A program made the translations under genes and the position numbers. Under the pieces are notes generated by a model. The model did not search any database. It worked only from the letters and a program-made list of their open reading frames with translations, and was not told the origin of the DNA. From Candidatus Nitrosoglobus terrae (GTDB lineage: Bacteria > Pseudomonadota > Gammaproteobacteria > Nitrosococcales > Nitrosococcaceae), in NCBI RefSeq assembly GCF_002356115.1, contig NZ_AP014836.1:1481001-1545000 (forward strand): a stretch of 64,000 nucleotides of DNA, given 5' to 3'. Positions 8,551 to 18,747 of the stretch are shown piece after piece (position 1 is the first letter of the stretch; the number at the start of each line of letters is the position of its first letter).

Positions 8551-8586
8551 CATACTCATACTCATACTCATACTCATACTCATACT
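8551..8586. repeat. Hexanucleotide tandem repeat (CATACT)x6
   Basis: Six exact copies of CATACT run from 8551 to 8586, in the 94-base spacer between the divergent genes that start at 8533 (minus) and 8628 (plus). A run of this purity is prone to slipped-strand length change, and because it sits between two promoters a length change would alter promoter spacing rather than reading frame. Confidence 0.95.
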
Positions 8587-8627
8587 AGAATTAAGATACT
8601 TTAATTATATGTTAGGAGAATAGCATC

Positions 8628-9005
8628 ATGGAAGCCAATGACAAAAAACCCATCAAAGTCTACTACAACAGCGCCTGCCCCCTATGTCGCGCTGGGATAA
8701 ATCGCCAAAAAACTAAAATGGCTGACTGCCAAGTGGACTGGAATGATGTCCATACCCAAACCGGTATTCATCGTGAAGTCTCGCCTGATCTGGAATTTGT
8801 GCGCAAAAAAATTCATGCTATTAATGAAAAGGGGGAGATAAAAATAGGTATTGAGGCTTTTGAAGTTATTTGGAAAAACTCACCTAATGAACGCTGGAAA
8901 GCTAAATTAATATCCCTTCCAGGGATAAAGCCAATGTTAATTTTACTGTATGATATTTTTGCAGGGCTTTTATATAAATGGAATCGATGGAAGCGCCATT
9001 GGTGA
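8628..9005 (+). CDS. DCC-family thiol-disulfide oxidoreductase-like protein (DUF393)
   Basis: A 125-residue protein with the DUF393/DCC signature YYNSACPLC: Cys17 and Cys20 form a CxxC pair right after the first strand, as in thioredoxin folds. The later KIHAINEKGEIKIGIEAFEVIW segment and the hydrophobic C-terminal LILLYDIFAGLLYKW match the family. Members are predicted redox proteins, but substrates are largely unknown. TTAGGAGAATAGCATC gives a good ribosome binding site before this ATG. It faces a glutathionyl-hydroquinone reductase across a short divergent spacer. Confidence 0.85.
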   Translation: MEANDKKPIKVYYNSACPLCRAGINRQKTKMADCQVDWNDVHTQTGIHREVSPDLEFVRKKIHAINEKGEIKIGIEAFEVIWKNSPNERWKAKLISLPGIKPMLILLYDIFAGLLYKWNRWKRHW

Positions 9006-9075
9006 TCGTTTAAACATTTTTTCACTTTAATAGAATGATTGCAGAATCAACCTTATTTGAGCGAAATATCTAACC

Positions 9076-9909
9076 TTAAATAAAATAAACCGCCTTAGTG
9101 AACATAATAAGCGCAATTCCCCAAGCTAAAATTGCAAAACTGCGCTGTAGTCTGGTTTCATCAAAGTGATATGCATATCGTCGGCCGATCAATGTGCCGG
9201 TTACTGTTCCAGTACTAAAAGGTAAGGCAAGCGACCAATTCATATACCCCATAGAAGTTGCTGAAATAACACCAATAGTAGAAATGAGTGCCGTGATGGC
9301 CAGTGAGGTAGCTATTACCGCTTGGATGGGTAGATCAGATACTTTTCTAAGTGCAGGAATTGTAATAAATCCGCCGCCCACGCCAAGTAGCCCAGATAAA
9401 AATCCAGTTATTATTCCTGAAAATATCAATCCTCTAGCACATGGGATCGTCCATATCAGGTGGCCACTTTCCAAGCTAAAATGACAAGGAGGGCAAAAAT
9501 CTTTACTCAACGGCGCGGCTAAATAACTGCTTCGGTGGTACATGTACCAAGCGGCAATAACCAATACGCCCGAAAATAATGCCATTAATAAGGGATCAGG
9601 CAACCGGTGAGCCACCCAGATTCCGGTAGGAGTCAGCAATATACTAATGATTGTAATAAGGCCAGCCGCTCGATAACGAACAATGCCTTGTCTCAGAGCC
9701 GTAGATACGGCAACGGATGCAGAGATAGCGATTGAAAATAGAGCTACTGGGCCAGCTTCTGCAACTGTTATATGCAAGCTAAAGATCAATAAAGGGATAG
9801 CAATAATAGACCCTCCAGCACCCGTCAATCCTAGAATAAAGCCCGCTATAATTCCTGGAAAAAAACTAAGTAGTTGCTGAATTTCCATAATCCACTTCTT
9901 TTCCCTCAT
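9076..9909 (-). CDS. TauE/SafE-family sulfite/organosulfonate exporter
   Basis: A 277-residue polytopic inner-membrane protein with eight predicted helices. The duplicated family motif appears as GFILGLTGAGGSIIAIPLL near residue 20 and FLSGLLGVGGGFITIPALR near residue 172. Known members export sulfite, sulfoacetate or related anions. Here it belongs to a sulfur cluster with a BigR-type repressor, two YeeE/YedE proteins and an ETHE1-like dioxygenase, which produces sulfite; export of that sulfite is the natural inference. It lies 75 bases beyond the repressor gene on the same strand. Confidence 0.88.
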   Translation of the reverse strand: MREKKWIMEIQQLLSFFPGIIAGFILGLTGAGGSIIAIPLLIFSLHITVAEAGPVALFSIAISASVAVSTALRQGIVRYRAAGLITIISILLTPTGIWVAHRLPDPLLMALFSGVLVIAAWYMYHRSSYLAAPLSKDFCPPCHFSLESGHLIWTIPCARGLIFSGIITGFLSGLLGVGGGFITIPALRKVSDLPIQAVIATSLAITALISTIGVISATSMGYMNWSLALPFSTGTVTGTLIGRRYAYHFDETRLQRSFAILAWGIALIMFTKAVYFI

Positions 9910-9984
9910 GGAATCCGTTGATTATTCGCGCCCTTTTAATATAGCTAAAAGATTAATCTACCCAAATAGCATTCATAAGCACTT

Positions 9985-10332
9985 TTAACTATCTCGACAA
10001 TACAGCTCAAACAAAGTATGAATAACTTGTAACGCTTCTGGACTGGCAATACTGTAATAAATATATTTTCCCTGACGCTCGGTTGATACGAATTTTTCCT
10101 CCCGCAGCACTGTTAGCTGTTGTGATAGGGTTGGCTGTCGGATACTAAGCAACCGCTCCAGTTCGCCAACGCTGCTCCTTCCTTGAATAAGCTGACATAA
10201 AATCAATAACCGATCTTCATTGGCCAAAATTTTCAGCATGGCGCAGGCTCTAGCAGCAGAGACCTTTTTTTTCATCATGACTGACACATTCGAGCGCACG
10301 GATGCATTTATCATTTCCTGCTGATATATCAA
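9985..10332 (-). CDS. ArsR-family repressor, BigR/SqrR-type persulfide sensor
   Basis: A 115-residue winged-helix regulator (LANEDRLLILCQL, then recognition helix IRQPTLSQQLTVLREE, wing ERQGKYIYYSI). Cysteines lie at 30, 46 and 112. Cys46 and Cys112 have exactly the spacing (66 residues) of the Cys42/Cys108 pair that forms a disulfide or persulfide bridge in BigR and relatives, releasing DNA. It lacks obvious metal-site clusters of ArsR proper. Methionines at residues 19 and 20 are alternative starts. It is flanked by sulfur-handling genes and probably controls them. Confidence 0.85.
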   Translation of the reverse strand: MIYQQEMINASVRSNVSVMMKKKVSAARACAMLKILANEDRLLILCQLIQGRSSVGELERLLSIRQPTLSQQLTVLREEKFVSTERQGKYIYYSIASPEALQVIHTLFELYCRDS

Positions 10333-10365
10333 ACCAATTTCATCTCTATCCTGTAATTTATACGG

Positions 10366-10818
10366 TCAGTGATCCACATTTGCGTTTAGGTTTTTCCTGG
10401 CAAAACGACACCTTTCCAGCCAATCAAAAATCAGCATACCCAACAACATGGAAACAACAAATAGGATTGCTCCGAAATATCCTGATGCCGCCAGAATCAA
10501 TCCAGGCCCAGGACAAATACCCGCTATTCCCCAACCTAGACCAAATAACAAACTCCCCAATATTAAACGTCTATCTAGCGCGCGAGTTTCAGGTAGCTGA
10601 ATGGGAAATAGCAGCAGTGTTTGGCCATAACGCTTTGCAAATCTAAACGCAAAAAACGCAACACTTATAGCCCCTACCATAACGAGCACTAAAGAAGGAT
10701 CCCATCGACCCGTAATATCTAAAAAGGCTAATACTTTTGCAGGATTGATCATCCCAGATAATATCAGCCCTATCCCAAAAATAAGCCCAGAGAATAATGC
10801 AGCCAGATAGATAAGCAT
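10366..10818 (-). CDS. YeeE/YedE-family (DUF6691) transporter half
   Basis: A 150-residue membrane protein with four helices. GIGLILSGMINPAKVLAFLD near the start and GWGIAGICPGPGLILAASG near residue 98 are the signature motifs of the second half of YeeE/YedE sulfur-compound transporters; the conserved Cys lies in GICPGPG. Full-length YeeE imports thiosulfate; split forms (PmpA/PmpB type) work as a pair with the neighbouring gene. It stops 33 bases from the repressor and is 34 bases downstream of its partner. Confidence 0.88.
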   Translation of the reverse strand: MLIYLAALFSGLIFGIGLILSGMINPAKVLAFLDITGRWDPSLVLVMVGAISVAFFAFRFAKRYGQTLLLFPIQLPETRALDRRLILGSLLFGLGWGIAGICPGPGLILAASGYFGAILFVVSMLLGMLIFDWLERCRFARKNLNANVDH

Positions 10819-10852
10819 ATAGCCATCTCTCTAAATAGTAGTTTATGTAGTT

Positions 10853-11281
10853 TTAACTTAAGCTATAGCGGATAAAATAGACCGCCGCCATTCCCATCGT
10901 TATAAATAAAACAGTAGCTACTACTGAGCGCAGCGACAAGCGGGACAAACCACACACCCCGTGACCACTGGTACAGCCCGAACCATAACGAGTACCCAGC
11001 CCAACTGCTAGCCCAGCTAACACCAGTGCCCCATAATTAGTTTCAATACGCACCAGAGGTAATTCCCCAAATCCACGCCATAACCATGGAGCGAGCAATA
11101 GCCCACTGACGAAAGCAGCCCGCCACGCAAAATCGCCTTTACGTAGCTCAATTAACCCACCGACAATGCCAGAAATACCCGCAATCCGACCTGCAACGAT
11201 CAGTAACAAAGCGATGGCTAGACCTATAATCATACCGCCTGTCAACGCGCTGATGGGGGTAAATGATTGCCAATCAATCAT
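10853..11281 (-). CDS. YeeE/YedE-family transporter half
   Basis: A 142-residue membrane protein, the first half of the split YeeE/YedE pair. The hallmark GLGTRYGSGCTSGHGVCGLSR near residue 96 contains the conserved cysteine cluster used to relay thiosulfate or persulfide sulfur. RIAGISGIVGGLIELRKGD is the matching N-terminal signature. It is the first gene of a leftward unit (this gene, its partner, the repressor, TauE) and is divergent from the dioxygenase at 11379 over a 97-base AT-rich spacer. Confidence 0.88.
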   Translation of the reverse strand: MIDWQSFTPISALTGGMIIGLAIALLLIVAGRIAGISGIVGGLIELRKGDFAWRAAFVSGLLLAPWLWRGFGELPLVRIETNYGALVLAGLAVGLGTRYGSGCTSGHGVCGLSRLSLRSVVATVLFITMGMAAVYFIRYSLS

Positions 11282-11317
11282 AAATTTTCCTCATTGACAT
11301 CAATATTATGTTAATAC

Positions 11318-11344
11318 AATATATATTTTTATTATATATATATT
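11318..11344. promoter_or_regulatory. AT-rich palindrome, candidate BigR-type operator
   Basis: AATATATAT (11318-11326) and ATATATATT (11336-11344) are perfect inverted arms with a 9-base AT spacer; partial symmetry (AATAC and GTATAA) extends outward. The site is in the divergent promoter region between the YeeE-like gene and the ETHE1-like gene, where a BigR-type repressor would be expected to bind. BigR operators are AT-rich dyads, but simple AT alternation can create such symmetry by chance. Confidence 0.45.
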
Positions 11345-11378
11345 AGTATAATAAATATAAACAATAAGAGAATCGATT

Positions 11379-12242
11379 ATGCAGCCCGAAATCCAAGCTT
11401 TTTTTGATCCCACTACCCGCACAATTAGTTACGTTGTTTATGATAAACCAAGCGGACATTGCGCCATTATTGACCCCGTACTTGATTACGATCCTAAGTC
11501 AGGTAGGACAAAAAATCTTTCTGCTGATGTTCTGATTCGATTTATCAAATCAAAAAATCTGACTGTTGACTGGATACTGGAAACTCACGCTCACGCTGAT
11601 CACCTCTCTTCCATGCATTACCTTAAATCAACGCTGGGTGGAAAAACGGCAATTGGTAGCCGCATTCCCATCGTTCAGCAGGTTTTCAAGCAATTATTCA
11701 ATCTAGGTGCGGATTTCCAACCTGATGGATCTCAATTTGATCACTTATTTGATGACGGTGATACCTTTGAAGTAGGACAACTACAAGGAAAGGCAATATT
11801 TGTTCCTGGCCATACACCAGCCGATCTTGCTTATCAATTCGCTGATACAATTTTTATCGGTGACACCACGTTTATGCCGGATGTAGGGACAGCTCGCGCT
11901 GATTTCCCCGGCGGAAATGCCCAGCAGCTCTATCGTTCCATTCGCAAGCTGCTGGACAATCATCCTGCGGAAACTCGTCTATTTATGTGCCATGACTATC
12001 CACCCAACAATCGCCCAGTTCAATGGGAAAGCACCGTTGCTGACGAGCGCACATACAATATCCATGTGCACGATGGAATTAGCGAGGATGAATTTGTAGC
12101 GACGCGTACCGCTCGCGATGCTACCCTTGAGGCTCCGGTACTTATTCTGCCCTCAATACAGCTTAATGTGCGTGCTGGGCAGATGCCTCCTCCAGAAAAC
12201 AATGGCACTGCCTATTTTAAAGTCCCGATCAATATGCTTTAG
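11379..12242 (+). CDS. ETHE1/Blh-like persulfide dioxygenase (MBL fold)
   Basis: A 287-residue cytoplasmic metallo-beta-lactamase-fold protein. ETHAHADHLSS places the metal ligands at His70, His72, Asp74 and His75; FVPGHTPADLAYQFADTIFIGDT and RLFMCHDYPPN supply the later ligands. This is the BigR-operon (Blh) type that oxidises glutathione persulfide to sulfite with oxygen. The C-terminal tail (APVLILPSIQLNVRAGQMPPP) is typical of the subgroup. It is divergent from the YeeE pair and presumably shares the AT-rich operator with it. Confidence 0.88.
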   Translation: MQPEIQAFFDPTTRTISYVVYDKPSGHCAIIDPVLDYDPKSGRTKNLSADVLIRFIKSKNLTVDWILETHAHADHLSSMHYLKSTLGGKTAIGSRIPIVQQVFKQLFNLGADFQPDGSQFDHLFDDGDTFEVGQLQGKAIFVPGHTPADLAYQFADTIFIGDTTFMPDVGTARADFPGGNAQQLYRSIRKLLDNHPAETRLFMCHDYPPNNRPVQWESTVADERTYNIHVHDGISEDEFVATRTARDATLEAPVLILPSIQLNVRAGQMPPPENNGTAYFKVPINML

Positions 12243-12322
12243 GCCAGCTTTGAATGTCGCTCTGTTTAGGGTATGCAATACAATTGACTGGGAAATTTTC
12301 TTAGAATAGTCGGCAGTGATTC

Positions 12323-12961
12323 CTAGATATTTTTTCCCACAAATGGATTAGATCTTTGCTCTTCTTCAAAAGTAGACATAGACCCATGACCCGGAATAAA
12401 TTGAACTTCATCACCTAGGGGAAATAGGCGCTCACGAATGGATTGTACAAGCGTATCATAATCACCACGAGGAAAATCGGTGCGACCAATCGCACCCTTA
12501 AATAGTACATCTCCCACTAACGCTAAACTACTATCAGGATGAAAAAAGACCACATGGCCAGGGGTATGGCCTGGGCAGTGATAGACATCAAGAATCACAT
12601 GGCCAAACGAAACAGTACTACCTTGCTCTAACCACCGATCAGGCGTAAAGGATTCAGCCGGAGGAAAGCTAAACATTTCACTCTGAAATGGGAGTAAATC
12701 GAGCCAAAATTTATCCTCTATTTGTGGTCCCTCAATAGGTACACCTAGTTGGCGAGCGAGCTTATAGGCACCCCCTGCATGATCAATATGTCCATGGGTT
12801 AGTAAAACCTTTTCTATCTGTATCCCATTAGACTCAACTTTGCTTAAAATTTTCCCTACATCACCTCCTGGATCTACGACCGCTGCCCTACCAGTTTCTT
12901 CGCAGATTAAGAGCGTGCAATTTTGCATAAATTTAGTGACTGGTAGGATCTCAAATTTCAT
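12323..12961 (-). CDS. MBL-fold hydrolase, glyoxalase II-like (YcbL type)
   Basis: A 212-residue metallo-beta-lactamase-fold hydrolase. LLTHGHIDHAGG gives the ligands His56, His58, Asp60 and His61; YHCPGHTPGHVVFF and FIPGHGSMSTFEEEQRSNPF complete the binuclear zinc site and the family C-terminus. It lacks the C-terminal glutathione-binding domain of classical GloB and matches the short YcbL-type hydroxyacylglutathione hydrolases. The start ATG at 12961 is 20 bases from the stop of the Sel1 gene upstream, so the two may be cotranscribed. Confidence 0.88.
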   Translation of the reverse strand: MKFEILPVTKFMQNCTLLICEETGRAAVVDPGGDVGKILSKVESNGIQIEKVLLTHGHIDHAGGAYKLARQLGVPIEGPQIEDKFWLDLLPFQSEMFSFPPAESFTPDRWLEQGSTVSFGHVILDVYHCPGHTPGHVVFFHPDSSLALVGDVLFKGAIGRTDFPRGDYDTLVQSIRERLFPLGDEVQFIPGHGSMSTFEEEQRSNPFVGKNI

Positions 12962-12981
12962 ATACGGCCTATTAAAGCGTA

Positions 12982-13617
12982 CTAATACCCGCCTTCATTT
13001 AGCTCGCGGTAACGATCACAGCCAATCTGATACCCATTATCGCAAGCCTTTCCGAACCACTCTTTAGCTTCCCTATAGCTCTGACGAACACCTTGACCTT
13101 GAGCGTATGAGGCTCCAAGCATAAGTTGAGCCTTTGGGTTTCCGCTGGCAGCCGCCTTTTTAAACCACTCCCAAGCTTTCCCATAATCTTGGCGAACACC
13201 CTTGCCTTCCTCATACAGTATCCCCAGAGCAAGCTGAGCATCCGAATTCCCATTGCTGGCGGCTTTTTCAAACCATTCCCTGGCTCTCACATAGTCTTGG
13301 AGAACGTGCTTACCTTCTCCATACAACATTCCAAGAGCAAATTGGGCATGAGCATTTCCTCGCACTGCAGCTTTTTTAAAGGATTTCAGGGATTTTTCAA
13401 GCCATTTTTGAGCTTTATCAAAATCCTGCCGAACACCTACGCCATTGGCATATAATGCTCCAAGCGCAAACTGGGAGTCTGCATCTCCTTTATGGGCTTT
13501 TTTAATAATTTGATCAATCGCCTCTTTATTGGATACTAGTCCTTGAGCAAAGCTTGGTACACCAAACCCTATACCAAGCACCATGACTATTATTAAAACC
13601 CTTAATCTTAAGCCCAT
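12982..13617 (-). CDS. Secreted Sel1-repeat (TPR-like) protein
   Basis: A 211-residue protein with a cleavable signal peptide (hydrophobic LIIVMVLGIGFGV, cleavage likely after PSFA). Residues 40-205 hold four to five 36-residue Sel1-like repeats, each with the pattern A..G.A.AQF.LG.LY..G.GV.QDY..A..W. Such repeats form alpha-helical superhelices that scaffold protein contacts in the periplasm. The partner is unknown. It lies directly upstream of the YcbL-like gene. Confidence 0.88.
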   Translation of the reverse strand: MGLRLRVLIIVMVLGIGFGVPSFAQGLVSNKEAIDQIIKKAHKGDADSQFALGALYANGVGVRQDFDKAQKWLEKSLKSFKKAAVRGNAHAQFALGMLYGEGKHVLQDYVRAREWFEKAASNGNSDAQLALGILYEEGKGVRQDYGKAWEWFKKAAASGNPKAQLMLGASYAQGQGVRQSYREAKEWFGKACDNGYQIGCDRYRELNEGGY

Positions 13618-13799
13618 TATTCTTTCCTTAGTTATATTGAACCTAGGTTTATATCACCAGTTTTAGAAATTTATTTAAAACTTTACTTCCCTACTGAGTT
13701 TGAAATAATTAACCTTACTATTGCCAACATTGCTTTAAAGAAACAGCTAAATAAGCAGTAATATAAATACCACTACTATCGTAAATAAAAGTAGCCTAT

Positions 13800-15701
13800 T
13801 TAGTGAGTAGTTGCCAATATCAGCCGGTTTAGTCGCTTAACAAAAGCCACCGGCTCTTCTAGACGCCCTCCTTCAGTAATTAGCGCCTGATCAAATAAAA
13901 GATGGGTCCAATCATTAAAACACTCTTCCTCTACTTCTTTATTAAGGCGAACAACGATAGGATGAACAGGATTTAATTCCAATGTGGGCTGAACATGGGG
14001 AGCTTCTTGTCCGGCCTCTTTCAGCAATCGCCCTAGATAACCGCTCATATCATGCTCACCTACTACCAAACAGGCTGGAGAATCGGTAAGCCGATGAGTG
14101 ATTCGTACTTCTTTAACTTTATCTCCAAGGCTTTTCTTAACTCTTTCCGTTAATTCTTTAAAATTTTCTTCAACTTCTTTTTGTTGCTGTTTTTCCTGCT
14201 CATCTTCCAAATCACCCAAATCAAGCTCACCTTTAGTGATCGACTGTAATAACTTATCTTCAAACTTAGAAAATGAAGCCACTAGCCACTCATCTACCCG
14301 GTCTGAAAGCAGTAAAACCTCAACCCCTTTCTTACGAAATACTTCTAAATGCGGGCTGCTCTTAGCTGCAAGAAAACTGTCTGCGGTAATATAATAAATT
14401 TTATCCTGCCCAGCTTTCATCCGTGATACATAATCCGCTAGGGAAACGGTTTGCGCTTCAGTGTCACTATAAGTAGAAGCAAAACGCAATAATTTTGCAA
14501 TTTGCGCCTGATTAACATGATCCTCGCCAGGACCCTCTTTTATCACCCGCCCAAACTCCTTCCAAAAAGTTTGATATTTTTGAGAATCGTCTTTAGCCAG
14601 ATCCTCTAATAGCCCTAAAACTTTTTTAGTTGATCCCGCTCGGATGGTATCGATGATCTTATTGTTTTGTAAAATTTCCCGAGAAATATTCAAGGGCAAA
14701 TCACTAGAATCTACCACCCCTTTTACAAAGCGCAGATAACGAGGCATCAATTGCTCAGCATTGTCCATAATAAATGTCCGCTGTACATAGAGCTTAATCC
14801 CGTGGGTATGATCTCGCTCCCAAAGATCAAATGGAGCACGAACGGGAATAAAAAATAAAGAAGTGTACTCTAATTTCCCTTCAACCCGGTTATGAATCCA
14901 AGCGAACGGATCATCGAAATCATGAGAAACGTGTTTATAGAATGCCTGATACTCTTCATCAGTAATCTCATTTTTAGGTAACGTCCAAAGGGCAGTGGCT
15001 TTGTTTACTTGTTCCCACTCTTCACCGCTTTCCTCCGTTTTATCGTCGCTATCTTCCTTTTTCATCTCAATGGGTAAGTTAATATGATCCGAGTACTGAG
15101 TAACAATGTGGCGTAAACGCCAACCATTTAAAAACTCATCTTCCCCTTCGCGTAAGTGCAAGATGATGGTCGTTCCACGGGATTTTTTCTCTAGATTCTC
15201 AATGGTATAATCCCCTTCACCCTTAGACTCCCAACGTACTCCATGCTCTGAGCCTAACCCAGCTCGGCGAGTCTCCAAAATGACCTTATCAGCGACAATA
15301 AAAGCAGAGTAAAAACCAACGCCAAACTGACCAATCAAGTGCATATCTTTAGTTTGGTCACCGGAGAGATTTTGCAAAAAAGACTGGGTGCCTGATTTGG
15401 CAATCGTGCCAATATTATCAATTACCTCTTGGCGTTCCATACCGATACCGTTATCCGTAATAGTGATAGTACGGCTATCTTTATCATAGCTAAGGCAAAT
15501 ACGTAGCGCATTATCATTTTCATAGAGAGCATCATCAGTTAAGGCTTCAAAACGCAACTTATCAGCTGCATCCGCTGCATTAGAGATCAGCTCCCGCAAA
15601 AAAATCTCCTTATTACTATATAAAGAATGAATCATAAGATTCAGTAACTGCTTAATCTCAGTTTGAAAACCAAGGGTTTCCTTCTGGTTTATTGCTGTCA
15701 T
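13800..15701 (-). CDS. htpG: Molecular chaperone HtpG (Hsp90)
   Basis: A 633-residue cytoplasmic Hsp90. The N-terminal GHKL ATPase domain shows [18 protein letters not shown] with the catalytic Glu and Asn, [20 protein letters not shown], and [17 protein letters not shown]. Middle and C-terminal dimerisation domains follow at normal length. A charged linker near residues 215-240 ([19 protein letters not shown]) is slightly longer than in E. coli. A heat-shock-type promoter candidate lies 54 bases upstream of the start. The gene is isolated on the minus strand. Confidence 0.98.
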   Translation of the reverse strand: MTAINQKETLGFQTEIKQLLNLMIHSLYSNKEIFLRELISNAADAADKLRFEALTDDALYENDNALRICLSYDKDSRTITITDNGIGMERQEVIDNIGTIAKSGTQSFLQNLSGDQTKDMHLIGQFGVGFYSAFIVADKVILETRRAGLGSEHGVRWESKGEGDYTIENLEKKSRGTTIILHLREGEDEFLNGWRLRHIVTQYSDHINLPIEMKKEDSDDKTEESGEEWEQVNKATALWTLPKNEITDEEYQAFYKHVSHDFDDPFAWIHNRVEGKLEYTSLFFIPVRAPFDLWERDHTHGIKLYVQRTFIMDNAEQLMPRYLRFVKGVVDSSDLPLNISREILQNNKIIDTIRAGSTKKVLGLLEDLAKDDSQKYQTFWKEFGRVIKEGPGEDHVNQAQIAKLLRFASTYSDTEAQTVSLADYVSRMKAGQDKIYYITADSFLAAKSSPHLEVFRKKGVEVLLLSDRVDEWLVASFSKFEDKLLQSITKGELDLGDLEDEQEKQQQKEVEENFKELTERVKKSLGDKVKEVRITHRLTDSPACLVVGEHDMSGYLGRLLKEAGQEAPHVQPTLELNPVHPIVVRLNKEVEEECFNDWTHLLFDQALITEGGRLEEPVAFVKRLNRLILATTH

Positions 15702-15754
15702 AATATTTTGTTCTCCTTCAATGATATAAACTAGATTGGTATTAAATAGTTTAA

Positions 15755-15781
15755 GATAAGGGCAGTATTTACAGAATCAAG
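15755..15781 (-). promoter_or_regulatory. Sigma-32-like heat-shock promoter of htpG
   Basis: On the minus strand CTTGATT is followed after 12 bases by CCCTTATC, close to the sigma-32 consensus CTTGAAA-N11-15-CCCCATNT. It lies 54-80 bases upstream of the htpG start codon, a normal distance for the transcription start. The -35 has two mismatches to consensus and the -10 two, so assignment is probable rather than certain. Confidence 0.55.
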
Positions 15782-15848
15782 GGATAATTTCACATATCTC
15801 TTATAACCGAATGGAATGATATGCAAATTATCCACGCCATCATTATGA

Positions 15849-17519
<1,671 letters not shown>

Positions 17520-17637
17520 TTAAACCTTATCCTCATTGGATAAAAGTAAAGACTAAATTTGATATGAAACGCTGTAAGCAAGCTCCATGGGGAAATTATA
17601 ATCTGCCAGTTAACCTTGTAAGATTTAAGGTAGCACA

Positions 17638-18528
17638 ATGAAAACAATAAGCCCTAAAGCCCTTATTTTAACAGTGCTTATATTCACCCCCTTACTCCAA
17701 GCGCAAACTACTACACCTCAACCTAATCCACTCAGCCCCTCTATTAATTCATCTCGATCTCCCACCTTCCATAGTACTATCCTCGAAAGTGGCCTCTGGT
17801 GGAGTCCCCAAGATTCAGGTACCAGTTATAGTATTACTACACAAAATAATGTGCTGTTTATGGTTGTTAATACTTATGATCAAAGTGGTAACCCTACTTG
17901 GTTTACCGGATCGACTCAAATCCCTGCTTATTCAAAAGAACCAGATGGGAGTAATATCCTAGCAATTGATCTGTTGGAATCAACCGGAGGTTCTTGTTTA
18001 GGTTGCCCTCATCAAGCCCCTAAAACAAGCAATAGCCAAATGCAGATTTTTCTAAGTTTCTCCGATAGGGGCCATGGCCAGCTCACCATAAACGGTAAGC
18101 AAATGAACATCGTGCCGTTTAATTTTTATGGGACTGGCGTTGCCAGATTAGCGGGTACTTGGGGGATTAACTATTTTTCCCCTTCGGTTAGTATCGGAAG
18201 GCTCAATCAGATTGGCACTATCATTTGTTCTACTACCTTAGATAGCAGCAGTAGTAGTTTATTTGGTTTATCACTACTCGCTGATAGTTATTTTGTCAGT
18301 TTGATCCAGCAGACTGCTGATCCAGATATGTATTTAATCATTACCCAAGAAGGTTCCCTACCTGCTCAGTTTCGTGTAGGTATTTATATGTTATCAGGCT
18401 TAAATTACTTGATCGGTATATATGGCCTAGCCAATGATTCTGATGATATTCAGAGCTTTGTAGATCATCTTGCCTCTGAATTTAACCCAAGAGAAGAATC
18501 TATGGGGATTCGAATAAACAATATTTAA
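17638..18528 (+). CDS. Secreted protein with WWxPxxSG-type repeat
   Basis: A 296-residue protein with a signal peptide (ALILTVLIFTPLLQAQ). The mature N-terminus reads SGLWWSPQDSGTSYSI followed by MVVNTYDQSGNPTWFTG, the motif found once or repeatedly in many gammaproteobacterial secreted proteins ('SGxWWxPxxxGxGxxI ... YDxxGxPtWy'). Their function is unknown. Two cysteines in GGSCLGCPH may form a disulfide. A second partial copy may start at the GTGVARLAGTWGIN stretch. It follows pgm by 118 bases with its own ribosome binding site (AAGGTAGCACA). Confidence 0.6.
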   Translation: MKTISPKALILTVLIFTPLLQAQTTTPQPNPLSPSINSSRSPTFHSTILESGLWWSPQDSGTSYSITTQNNVLFMVVNTYDQSGNPTWFTGSTQIPAYSKEPDGSNILAIDLLESTGGSCLGCPHQAPKTSNSQMQIFLSFSDRGHGQLTINGKQMNIVPFNFYGTGVARLAGTWGINYFSPSVSIGRLNQIGTIICSTTLDSSSSSLFGLSLLADSYFVSLIQQTADPDMYLIITQEGSLPAQFRVGIYMLSGLNYLIGIYGLANDSDDIQSFVDHLASEFNPREESMGIRINNI

Positions 18529-18747
18529 ATACCTTGAATACTTTGGAAAATCATGAACTCCCCCCTGACGAACCCCTAAATAGCATGGCATCTGAAATCG
18601 AGCCTTTCCTAGACAGTACTACTCTAGCAAGAATAAAAAGCTCAATTCTTAGCATCGCATTATTCCTGTAGTTAAAGATTAATAGGGTTAAATCGTTTAT
18701 AAAGCCTTCTATAGCCATATCAGGAAAATCAATTCATCGCACCTTCT
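18529..18747. other. Gap with no supported gene
   Basis: The stretch carries only a 28-codon reading frame without a clear ribosome binding site. I see no RNA gene or terminator hairpin with a U tract. It presumably holds the promoter for the maf-type gene. Confidence 0.3.

Noticed and set aside
8366..8623. Plus-strand frame with an Ile-Leu repeat
   Set aside because: It is antisense to the reductase gene and its repeat is only the translation of the CATACT run.
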